From: WTJY01 sp045105475
GTDB lineage: Bacteria; Chloroflexota; Anaerolineae; Promineifilales; Promineifilaceae
Assembly (NCBI GenBank): GCA_045105475.1
Contig: JBGCDP010000037.1
Location: 1 to 64,000 of the forward strand
Length of the DNA: 64,000 nt
Reading direction: 5' to 3'
The notes beneath the pieces are model-generated. The model did no database searches and had not been told where the DNA came from. It was given only the letters and a program-made list of their open reading frames with translations. This document shows, piece after piece, positions 40,769 to 47,906 of this stretch (position 1 is the stretch's first letter; every line of letters starts with the position of its first letter). The position numbers were made by a program, and so were the translations under genes.

Positions 40769-41521
40769 ATGCAATCACCCATCGAGATTGAACAGTTGGC
40801 TTTAAATGCTTGGCCGGGATTAAACACATATTTGCATGCTGGCTTGGTTGTGCGCTGGGCCGATGGGTATACCAAGCGGGCTAATTCAGCCACAGCCCTG
40901 TTTGATGCTTCATGGACGGCCGATAAGCAGCAGTGGGTCGAAGCCTTTTATGCGCAGCGTAACCAACGGCCGATTTTTCGTTTGTTGAGCTTTACCCAGC
41001 CAGAAATTCTTGATCAAAAGCTAAAGGCGGCCGGTTATGAGCAACTCGATCTCACCGCTGTCATGGCCATCGATTTGCACACTTTACACTCAGAAAATGA
41101 GATAGACGGCCGTTGCCAAATCATCCCGCTAGATGAATGGCTTGAAATATTTCATGAGTTGGACAGATCAAAATTGGGTGAGGAGAAAACACGTCTGCAC
41201 CATGCTCTGCTTCAACAAATACCGGGGAAAGTGTGCCCAATGGTTTTGTATTCTGGAGAAGGGTTGAATCGAGAACCGGCCGCGTGTGGGTTAGGCGTAC
41301 TCGATGGGGGAGCAATTGGCCTGTTTGATATTATTACGGCCGAGAATCACCGTCGTCGTGGATTTGGAAAATTATTGATGGCTTCGCTTCTTGTATGTGG
41401 CATTCAAAGCGGTGCAAATGTCGGCTATCTGCAAGTTGTTGAGAAAAATTATCCCGCAATTGCCCTTTATCAAAAGCTAGGCTTTGCTCAACTGTATCGC
41501 TATTGGTATAGAGCCAAATAA
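40769..41521 (+). CDS. GNAT-family N-acetyltransferase
   Basis: A 250-residue protein; the C-terminal half is a GNAT domain. The acetyl-CoA loop is in ENHRRRGFGKLLMASLLVCG (the Q/R-x-x-G-x-G/A pattern) with GLFDIITAE as the preceding strand and YLQVVEKNYPAIALYQKLGF as the terminal signature. The N-terminal half (to about residue 120) looks like a degenerate second GNAT fold. The acceptor is unknown. It starts 3 bp after the response regulator gene and should be co-expressed with it. Rich in CGGCCG (six copies). Confidence 0.88.
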   Translation: MQSPIEIEQLALNAWPGLNTYLHAGLVVRWADGYTKRANSATALFDASWTADKQQWVEAFYAQRNQRPIFRLLSFTQPEILDQKLKAAGYEQLDLTAVMAIDLHTLHSENEIDGRCQIIPLDEWLEIFHELDRSKLGEEKTRLHHALLQQIPGKVCPMVLYSGEGLNREPAACGLGVLDGGAIGLFDIITAENHRRRGFGKLLMASLLVCGIQSGANVGYLQVVEKNYPAIALYQKLGFAQLYRYWYRAK

Positions 41522-41569
41522 TCTTTGTTGGGAACAAGGGATTCTTAGCTTCATAGACTTTCCAATAAA

Positions 41570-41596
41570 AAAGCCGATCCTAACTGGATCAGCTTT
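41570..41596 (-). terminator. Hairpin terminator (mainly for the SWIM gene)
   Basis: AAAGCCGATCC pairs with GGATCAGCTTT with one mismatch. On the minus strand it is followed by TTTTTTATT; on the plus strand the U-tract is weak. It lies between the convergent GNAT and SWIM genes. Confidence 0.75.
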
Positions 41597-41623
41597 AAAA
41601 AGTATAAATAAAGATGTTTTTAG

Positions 41624-41878
41624 CTAGGCTGTTACAGTTTGAGGAGCCGGGGCGATCATATCCCCCAAAACACGCTCCATCGCCATTGTGTGGCTGCAGA
41701 AGCCCCTCGTACTAAAGAACTGGCAGTCACATTGCCAGTTGCCTTCCTTAAATCCTACATCATGCACAGATTCATTATCACCACTTAAACGGACAGAAAA
41801 GTTGTCAAACTGAATTCGCTCAGGTTCAGCTGCATACATTTTAGCTTTCTCGATCTTTCCGATTAATGCGTAATCCAT
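41624..41878 (-). CDS. Small SWIM zinc-finger protein
   Basis: An 84-residue protein with a SWIM motif CxCx(n)CxH: C50, C52, C61 and H63 in NWQCDCQFFSTRGFCSHTMA. The first 45 residues form a small beta-rich module (RIQFDNFSVRLSGDNES). SWIM fingers bind DNA or protein and are found near recombination and Swi2/Snf2 systems; stand-alone small forms are of unknown role. GGAGG lies 7 bases before the ATG (complement of CCTCCG). It ends at its own terminator. No partner is adjacent. Confidence 0.85.
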   Translation of the reverse strand: MDYALIGKIEKAKMYAAEPERIQFDNFSVRLSGDNESVHDVGFKEGNWQCDCQFFSTRGFCSHTMAMERVLGDMIAPAPQTVTA

Positions 41879-41999
41879 TTATTGTTACCTCCGGTAAGTT
41901 GTTAAATTCTTCTCTGAAATAGCTGGTTAATTGGATTGCTCTCCAGCTATTAGCTTGTGCCACCAATCAGTTTTGATAGCCTTAAATTCAGGCAAAAAA

Positions 42000-42028
42000 A
42001 AACGCACGTGCGGAGGGCGCGTGCGTTT
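42000..42028 (-). terminator. Terminator of the compact minus-strand transcript
   Basis: AAACGCACG (42000-42008) pairs with CGTGCGTTT (42020-42028). On the minus strand the hairpin is followed by nine T residues. It ends the small transcript that starts near 42109. Confidence 0.85.
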
Positions 42029-42030
42029 AG

Positions 42031-42108
42031 TCAAAATTCTTTGTTCGAGGTTGAAGTTATCTTTATAGATATCTTCTGATTCAAAATCTTCGATATTTTT
42101 ACCTTCAT
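42031..42108 (-). CDS. Candidate 25-residue leaderless peptide or small RNA
   Basis: The ATG at 42108 lies about 7 bp downstream of the -10 element, so the message would start at or one base before the start codon. The frame runs 25 codons (MKVKISKILNQK..., lysine- and isoleucine-rich) to TGA, and the terminator begins immediately after. The whole transcription unit is about 110 nt. It could be a leaderless basic peptide, or a small RNA whose frame is accidental. No family resemblance seen. Confidence 0.45.
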   Translation of the reverse strand: MKVKISKILNQKISIKITSTSNKEF

Positions 42109-42115
42109 GTTTTTT

Positions 42116-42143
42116 AGTATAGTAACTCTAAAGCATTTGTCAA
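42116..42143 (-). promoter_or_regulatory. Strong sigma-70 promoter of the compact transcript
   Basis: On the minus strand, TTGACA (42143-42138) and TATACT (42121-42116) are separated by 16 bp. This is one of the best promoter matches in the window. Confidence 0.75.
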
Positions 42144-42233
42144 ACTTAAAGAGATCGACTTTTTGTATCCCCTAATCTACCTAAATATTATGTCTATTTG
42201 TACCTCTGAAGGCCCTCTTCGTGCGACGGATGA

Positions 42234-42261
42234 TATAATCGGAGTTTGGTACAAAAGTACC
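42234..42261 (+). promoter_or_regulatory. trmD promoter -10 and 5' hairpin
   Basis: TATAAT (42234-42239) is a consensus -10 with no good -35. The palindrome GGTACaaaaGTACC (42248-42261) would sit at the very 5' end of the message and may protect it. AAGAGGT precedes the trmD ATG at 42278. Confidence 0.5.
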
Positions 42262-42277
42262 GCAAGAGGTTTAACCG

Positions 42278-43006
42278 ATGCAGATTGATATCATCACACT
42301 TTTTCCTGAGATGCTCCAAGGGTATTTGGGCGAAAGTATTTTAAAGCGTGCGCAAGAAGCTGAACTGCTCACAATTAACCTTCATAATTTGCGCGATTAT
42401 GCGACGAGCAAACACAAGGTTACAGATGAACCACCCTATGGCGGCGGTGGCGGGATGGTGCTGAAACCAGAGCCGTTGTTTGCGGCCGTCGATGGGATTC
42501 AAAGCGGCACAGTGCCGAAAATTATTTTAATGACCCCGCAGGGGCGCAAGTTTGACCAAGCGCTAGCCAGCGAACTTTCACATGCTGATCACCTCGTGTT
42601 TATTTGCGGCCGCTATGAAGGGGTAGATGAGCGTGTGCGTCAGCATCTGGTCACTGACGAAATTTCTATTGGGGATTATGTTCTAACTGGGGGCGAATTG
42701 GGTGCTATGGTGATTGTTGATGCGGTGACACGCCTGTTGCCAGGGGCGTTAGGGGCTGAAGGAGCGGCTGAAACGGACAGCCACGCAACAGGATTGCTTG
42801 AAGGGCCACACTACACCCGACCGCCAGAGTTTGAGGGTCATACTGTGCCCGACGTGCTGAGGTCAGGCCATGCGGCCAACATTCAGCGCTGGCACCGACA
42901 GCAGGCGATCAAGCGGACGTGGCAGCGCCGGCCGGAGATGTTGCTGACGGCTGAGCTGTCTGAAGAAGACAAACGCTACTTGGCTGTGTTAGCGGCCGAC
43001 CTATAA
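42278..43006 (+). CDS. trmD: tRNA (guanine37-N1)-methyltransferase TrmD
   Basis: A 242-residue SPOUT methyltransferase that makes m1G37 in tRNAs with G36 to prevent frameshifting. The N-terminus MQIDIITLFPEML, the loop YGGGGGMVLKPEPLF, the knot motif FICGRYEGVDERV and SIGDYVLTGGELGAMVIVDA are all canonical, followed by LLEGPHYTRPPEFEGHTVPD. It is not in the usual rpsP-rimM-trmD-rplS cluster here; the next gene is a phosphodiesterase 8 bp downstream. A -10 element and 5' hairpin precede it. Confidence 0.97.
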   Translation: MQIDIITLFPEMLQGYLGESILKRAQEAELLTINLHNLRDYATSKHKVTDEPPYGGGGGMVLKPEPLFAAVDGIQSGTVPKIILMTPQGRKFDQALASELSHADHLVFICGRYEGVDERVRQHLVTDEISIGDYVLTGGELGAMVIVDAVTRLLPGALGAEGAAETDSHATGLLEGPHYTRPPEFEGHTVPDVLRSGHAANIQRWHRQQAIKRTWQRRPEMLLTAELSEEDKRYLAVLAADL

Positions 43007-43014
43007 TTGGCTTC

Positions 43015-43932
43015 ATGAAAAGACTCGGTCGTTTTATCCTGTGGCTTTTAGCCATTATTCTGCTTGTTTATATCATCCTATTGGTGCTCTCACTCGTCAT
43101 GCCTGTGGCTCAAATCGATTCGAGATTTGAGTTCGAACGGCCGGCCGTCATTGCTCACCAAGGGGGTGACGGCATTCGCCCATCTAACACGATGGCCGCC
43201 TTCACCCACGCGGTTGACTTGGGTGTCGATGTGCTCGAGATGGACATCCATAGTACAAAAGATGGCGTACTTGTCACCATTCATGATGCTACTGTTGACC
43301 GGACCACAAATGGCACCGGCCGAGTGCAAGATTTCACTTTTGCCGAGCTACAAGCACTTGATGCCGGATACCATTGGCCCACCTTGGCAGAAGAAAGTCT
43401 GCGTGCTGATCGACCGTTTCGTGATCAAGGGATCACGATTCCCTCTTTAGAAGAAGTGCTGATCGCTTTTCCCAGCATGCCGTTGAATATTGAGATCAAG
43501 CAGAAAGAACCGAGCATTGTGAAGCCGTTTTGTGAGCTGCTTGAAAAGTATGATCGGACCGATACTGGCCAGGTCTTGGTGCCTTCATTCCATGCTGAAA
43601 CGATTGAGGAATTTCGCGAAACCTGCCCTGGCGTACCGACCGCCGTCGTGCAAAATGAGGTCATTACGTTCTTTGTGCTAAATGTGCTCCAGCTGCATCG
43701 TATCTGGTCACCTCCGGCCGAAGCCTTTCAGGTGCCACGCGAGTCGGCCGGGTTAACCGTCATCACGCCCAGCTTTGTTCGGAACTTACAGGCGCACGGT
43801 GTTGTGGTGCATCCATGGACAATTAACGATGATTCCGAAATGACTCGTATGCTGGAGATGGGTGTCGATGGTATCATCACTGATTATCCAAATAGACTTT
43901 TACAGATAAGAGACGGACCGAAAGAGGATTAA
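43015..43932 (+). CDS. Membrane-anchored glycerophosphodiester phosphodiesterase
   Basis: A 305-residue GDPD-family enzyme with one N-terminal membrane helix (residues 4-30), so the catalytic barrel is outside or membrane-associated. VIAHQGGDGIRPSNTMAAF carries the first catalytic His and the RxxxPENT-like segment (here RPSNT). VLEMDIHSTKDGVLVTIHDA carries the metal-binding E-x-D and second His, and DRTTNGTGRVQDFT follows. It hydrolyses glycerophosphodiesters from lipid turnover to glycerol-3-phosphate and an alcohol. It starts 8 bp after trmD and is probably co-transcribed. Confidence 0.93.
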   Translation: MKRLGRFILWLLAIILLVYIILLVLSLVMPVAQIDSRFEFERPAVIAHQGGDGIRPSNTMAAFTHAVDLGVDVLEMDIHSTKDGVLVTIHDATVDRTTNGTGRVQDFTFAELQALDAGYHWPTLAEESLRADRPFRDQGITIPSLEEVLIAFPSMPLNIEIKQKEPSIVKPFCELLEKYDRTDTGQVLVPSFHAETIEEFRETCPGVPTAVVQNEVITFFVLNVLQLHRIWSPPAEAFQVPRESAGLTVITPSFVRNLQAHGVVVHPWTINDDSEMTRMLEMGVDGIITDYPNRLLQIRDGPKED

Positions 43933-43988
43933 AATCAGTATCTTGACAATTATCTTTCGCCTGCTTCTCTTTTCTCTTAACTTTTAAT

Positions 43989-44327
43989 ATGGCAAGAAGA
44001 ATTTCAGATAACGATTTATACAATCACATTTTAAGAATGTGCGGTGAAGCTGGACCGGAAAAATCAGTGACACCCGGTGCAGTTGCTCAAAGCATTGCCG
44101 AATTTGATTGGCAAAGCATGCTTAAACGGGTCAAACAAACGGCAACACATCAGGCTAAAGCTGGGTATATCTACATCATGCGTAAAGGTAAACCGGCCGA
44201 TCCTGACGATTTTCGCGGCGTTTATAAACTGCGCCTTGTTGAAGGAGTCGATTGGCAGGCAATCATCGATGATGAAACGATCAACCGGGGCAGTGGCATA
44301 CAGAAAAGAGAAAGCGACGAGTCGTAA
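43989..44327 (+). CDS. DUF3253-like small protein
   Basis: A 112-residue basic protein. The sequence pattern TPGAVAQSIAEFDWQSMLKR followed by VKQTATHQAKAGYIYIMRKG and KPADPDDFRGVYKLRL matches DUF3253, a small winged-helix-like family of unknown function. In that family the Ser/Thr-Pro-x-x-Val-Ala-Arg helix and the terminal strand pair are the conserved elements. It has no Cys or signal peptide. It is followed after 8 bp by a large membrane protein gene, but the functional link is unclear. Confidence 0.75.
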   Translation: MARRISDNDLYNHILRMCGEAGPEKSVTPGAVAQSIAEFDWQSMLKRVKQTATHQAKAGYIYIMRKGKPADPDDFRGVYKLRLVEGVDWQAIIDDETINRGSGIQKRESDES

Positions 44328-44335
44328 ATTAAATT

Positions 44336-46879
44336 GTGTCGTTAGCAAAAAGCGAAAAACTATGGCAGCGGTTAGCTAATGGTCAACTAATCTATGCAGC
44401 AGTTGGCGGCTTATGCGTTCTAATCTGGGCCATTATCGTTGGTTGGCCGGGGCCAATGACGGCCGTCTCTTATGATCAGGAGCGGCTGGATACGGCGATT
44501 CCTGCTCCCTCACCCGGCAACCCGATTCAATTTATTTTTGTGCCTGACCATGACGGCCTTAATTCAATCGAAGTGGTCATTGTTAATTTCCGGCCGGGCG
44601 ATCCTGCTGAGTCTGGGCCAGCCACACTCTCCCTCTTTGACGAAAGTGGTACAACGCTCGCGTCTCGCACTATTGTTAGCGCAACCCCTCATAATACAAA
44701 TTTTCGGCTCGATTTTGCGCCGATCAATAATAGCTCCCAACAAACGCTGACTTTAACCCTAACTGGTCAATCTGGGGGGCATATTTCACTATGGGGCTAT
44801 TCGTTGAATGTATGGCCTGAAAGCCAGTTAAGCGGGGGTGGGCAAGCTGAAACGCTGCGTGCTGTCACACGTTATGCGTTTCAAGCATCGTCTATTCCGG
44901 CCGTTCTTGGGGAGCTTCTCGGCCGTTTCTGGAGCCCGATTCTTGTCGCTTTGCTCTATATTCCTTTGCCTGGAGCACTCTTTTTCACCCTTTGGCAATC
45001 AAACCGACGTGACTCAGCCGATCCAATCGTTCGTCTCGCCCTCGTTTTTGGGATCGGTATCGTCATTTGGCCGCTCCTGTGGCAATGGCTAACTGTGATT
45101 GGGTTGAGCTTTTCAGCCCCGATTTTGTGGACCATTGTTGGGCTAGGCTGGATCGTTGTTGGCGTTCAGTACTATCGTACTGAGAATAAGCAGTTGATGC
45201 TTACCTCACAATATTGGCGCTTTCTCACCTTTTTAGTTGGGGTTTTCTTACTGCGCTTGATCGCGATTCGTGACATGGCATTTTTGCCGTGGGTCGATAG
45301 CAGCCGTCATGCTCTCATTACTGCCATCATGCGAGATAGTGGTCAATTTTTGACCAGCTATGAACCCTATCTGCCTGTGAGTTGGAGCGGCTATCATTAC
45401 GGTCTGCACACGCTTTCGGCCGGGATCGCGCTTATGCTTGGCGATTCTGTCTCGCTTCCCGATCAGCTTTTGCCCCTTATGCAGCTGCTATCTGTGTTAA
45501 CCACGCTGACCGTTTTTGCTGGTGCTGTGCTGCTTACCGGCCGTCGTTCAGTTGGCTGGATCGCCGCGTTTTTACTATCGCTTCCATTCCTCTTTCCAGC
45601 TTACTACACCACCTGGGGCCGGTTGACTCAAATAAGTGGGATGATCATTTTGCCCTTAATTGCGGGGCTAATGGCTCAATCATACGATTCAAACAAGGAT
45701 GTCAAAGCCCCATTTCAATATGTGGTGATTTGCACCCTTTTGCTTAGCGGCCTCTTTTTGTTGCATGCGCGGGTCTTCTTCTACTTTGTTCCCTTTGGCC
45801 TGATCATTGGAGGCTATCAGCTGTTTTGTTGGATAAGGTCTAAACGCAAGTTAGACGGTTTGCTGTTTGGGGCAGTTGGGCAGACGGTCACAATCGCACT
45901 GTCGGCCGGGATTATGGTTTTACCTCGTATTTGGCGCCTAGTAAATGAAACAACCTACACTGGGTTGGGCGTCGTTAATTCACCAGATCAACCGTTACTC
46001 AGTTTTCCTATCGGCTATGCCAGAGCAGGATGGGAACCATGGTTTTGGCTGTTAGCGAGTGGCGGAGTAATTGTCGCGATAGTGGCAATGTTCTTCGTGG
46101 GTAAGGTGGGTATTAGAGAGAATGTGGAACCGGATCAGCCTCAGGCAAGATTGATTAATGCCATTGTACTTTTAGCAAGCTGGTTAGCCTTGCTTTATCT
46201 TATGACGGCTGGCCCTGCTCTGCATCCAAGCTGGCCCATATTGCTCCCTCAATCGAGCGTAAATAGCGCTTATATCGCTGCGTTTGCAGCTCAAGCGATT
46301 TTAATCGGTGCGGGCACTGTCTTGTTTTATCAGACGATTAGCCAACTCAATCGATTAGCCGGATTAATTACGATTGCCATGATTGGGGCCGGACTAATGG
46401 GAGGAGCCTTGTTTGGTGCCCATAATCAAGTTGTGATTCTTAATCGATCAACTGTTTTAGGAAAACAGGCGGATTTAGCCGCTATTGATTGGATTAATGA
46501 GAATACAGATCCAAATGCCAAAATCGCGAATAATTCTTGGTTATGGTTGAATGGGACATGGGCAGGCACAGACGGTGCAGCATGGCTGACCCCCATGACC
46601 GGCCGGATCACCGGAACACCCCCGATCGATCATATTTATAATTCGCGCGTTTTTGGTTTAACTTCGGCGTTTAACGATACCGCCAAAGATGTCGCTAATT
46701 GGGCCGACCCCAACACAATTGACCTGCTACGCCAGAATCGATTTACGCACATTTTTACAGGGGTTAGTGACGGCTCAGCAGGGGTTGATTATGACCCCGC
46801 CGAACTGTTGCAAAACCCTGCGGTTAAACTTGTTTTTTCGGCCGACGGTGTCTATGTGTTTGAGATTTTGGCTCCCTAA
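44336..46879 (+). CDS. Large membrane protein, GT39/PMT-like glycosyltransferase candidate
   Basis: An 847-residue integral membrane protein starting at a GTG. After the first membrane helix (residues 17-37) comes an extracytoplasmic beta-rich domain (about 45-165, carbohydrate-module-like, ISLWGYSLNVWPESQ at its end). About ten membrane helices follow between residues 195 and 680. The first loop after the core region contains FLPWVDSSRHALITAIMRDS, with an Asp-Ser-x-x-H pattern and a catalytic-type Asp as in GT-C enzymes. The C-terminal soluble part (about 705-847) contains INENTDPNAKIANNSWLWLN and resembles the periplasmic tail of such proteins. It probably transfers sugar from a polyprenyl donor. 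Ends at a strong terminator shared with lexA. Confidence 0.72.
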   Translation: MSLAKSEKLWQRLANGQLIYAAVGGLCVLIWAIIVGWPGPMTAVSYDQERLDTAIPAPSPGNPIQFIFVPDHDGLNSIEVVIVNFRPGDPAESGPATLSLFDESGTTLASRTIVSATPHNTNFRLDFAPINNSSQQTLTLTLTGQSGGHISLWGYSLNVWPESQLSGGGQAETLRAVTRYAFQASSIPAVLGELLGRFWSPILVALLYIPLPGALFFTLWQSNRRDSADPIVRLALVFGIGIVIWPLLWQWLTVIGLSFSAPILWTIVGLGWIVVGVQYYRTENKQLMLTSQYWRFLTFLVGVFLLRLIAIRDMAFLPWVDSSRHALITAIMRDSGQFLTSYEPYLPVSWSGYHYGLHTLSAGIALMLGDSVSLPDQLLPLMQLLSVLTTLTVFAGAVLLTGRRSVGWIAAFLLSLPFLFPAYYTTWGRLTQISGMIILPLIAGLMAQSYDSNKDVKAPFQYVVICTLLLSGLFLLHARVFFYFVPFGLIIGGYQLFCWIRSKRKLDGLLFGAVGQTVTIALSAGIMVLPRIWRLVNETTYTGLGVVNSPDQPLLSFPIGYARAGWEPWFWLLASGGVIVAIVAMFFVGKVGIRENVEPDQPQARLINAIVLLASWLALLYLMTAGPALHPSWPILLPQSSVNSAYIAAFAAQAILIGAGTVLFYQTISQLNRLAGLITIAMIGAGLMGGALFGAHNQVVILNRSTVLGKQADLAAIDWINENTDPNAKIANNSWLWLNGTWAGTDGAAWLTPMTGRITGTPPIDHIYNSRVFGLTSAFNDTAKDVANWADPNTIDLLRQNRFTHIFTGVSDGSAGVDYDPAELLQNPAVKLVFSADGVYVFEILAP

Positions 46880-46897
46880 ATAGTTTGGCCCCAACAA

Positions 46898-46933
46898 AAA
46901 AGAGGCTAGCGAGTGATCTCGCTAGCCTCTTTT
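46898..46933. terminator. Bidirectional hairpin terminator between GT-C-like gene and lexA
   Basis: AAAAGAGGCTAGCGAG pairs perfectly with CTCGCTAGCCTCTTTT around a 4-base loop; A- and T-runs serve both directions. Confidence 0.93.
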
Positions 46934-46958
46934 AATTTAAGAGCGAAAAATATGTTTC

Positions 46959-47660
46959 TTATGGGTTTTGGCGCACAACCATAACCACTTTGCCTTGAAC
47001 TTGAACTTCTTCTGGGCTGAAATAGGTTGGTTCAAAGTTAGGGTTCGCTGGTTGTAATCTAATGACATCACGCGATTTGTCATTCTTATCTTTTTCATGA
47101 AAGAAGTGCTTCAGAGTCATCGTGTCATTGTTGATCCAAACCGCAACCATTTCACCATTGCGTGCTTCATGTTTTGGCTCCATGATGACCGTGTCACCAT
47201 CGCTGATCATCGCATCAATCATCGAATCTCCATTTACTTTGACAGCAAATAAATCTTTGGCCGGGGTGCGTGTATTCAGCATTGCAGCACTCACCTGAAT
47301 CGGGTCATAAAGCCCTTTAGTATCACCAATTGGCACCGGGTCACTCGCCACAATATCCCCAACAATAGGAATTGAGATGAGGTTCTCAAATGCAGATTGA
47401 ATGCTTGACTTAATTCGGCCGAACTCTTCTTGAGCTTTGTCAGTTAGCCTAAGTCCGCGTGATACTTCAGATTCGCGACTGATATAGCCTTTGTCAGCCA
47501 ATCGAGTTAAGTTGTAATTCACAACTGAGGTTGATGAAATGTCAACATTGTTCCCGATTTCCCTAATAGTAGGAGGCCGTCCAAATTCGCCAAGGTATTC
47601 ACGAATAAAATTGATTATGCCGACTTGCCGTTCAGAAAGTTTGTCTGTTTTTTTTGCCAT
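46959..47660 (-). CDS. lexA: LexA repressor with an Ala-Ser scissile bond
   Basis: A 233-residue LexA. The N-terminal winged helix (RQVGIINFIREYLGEFGRPP and the recognition helix SSTSVVNYNLTRLADKGYI) binds SOS boxes. The C-terminal peptidase has S146 (VNGDSMIDAMI) and K184 (DTMTLKHFF) as the self-cleavage dyad. The cleavage site aligns as PIVGDIVASDP, so the usual Ala-Gly bond is Ala105-Ser106. Cleavage may be slower or altered; Cys-Gly and other variants are known in relatives. AGGAG lies before the ATG. Its promoter contains LexA-type boxes between -35 and -10, so it is autoregulated. It is divergent from a binding-protein gene. Confidence 0.94.
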   Translation of the reverse strand: MAKKTDKLSERQVGIINFIREYLGEFGRPPTIREIGNNVDISSTSVVNYNLTRLADKGYISRESEVSRGLRLTDKAQEEFGRIKSSIQSAFENLISIPIVGDIVASDPVPIGDTKGLYDPIQVSAAMLNTRTPAKDLFAVKVNGDSMIDAMISDGDTVIMEPKHEARNGEMVAVWINNDTMTLKHFFHEKDKNDKSRDVIRLQPANPNFEPTYFSPEEVQVQGKVVMVVRQNP

Positions 47661-47725
47661 GATCTAAATCTCCTGGCGTATGTTCCGTCCAGAAAATGGG
47701 TTGGCATCTGGCAGAAAATCCGCAT

Positions 47726-47783
47726 CGAACATATGATTCGCACTTATGTTCCAGATGATACACGAACACTTGTTCCATGTCAA
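47726..47783 (-). promoter_or_regulatory. lexA promoter with SOS boxes
   Basis: On the minus strand TTGACA (47783-47778) and TATCAT (47760-47755) are separated by 17 bp. The box CGAACACTTGTTCC (plus coordinates 47763-47776) lies exactly within that spacer. A second, weaker box CGAACATATGATTCG lies at 47726-47740 downstream of the start site. A half-box TTATGTTCC lies between them. Confidence 0.85.
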
Positions 47784-47906
47784 CGGGAGTTTCCATAATG
47801 TTTCTCATTAAGCTTTGCAAGGTGCTCTTGCCCCTAAAATCCCCATCAGCTAGCATTTTAATCGGCCGATTATTTGGCTGCTTTAATCGTGAAAATTAAA
47901 CTATTT

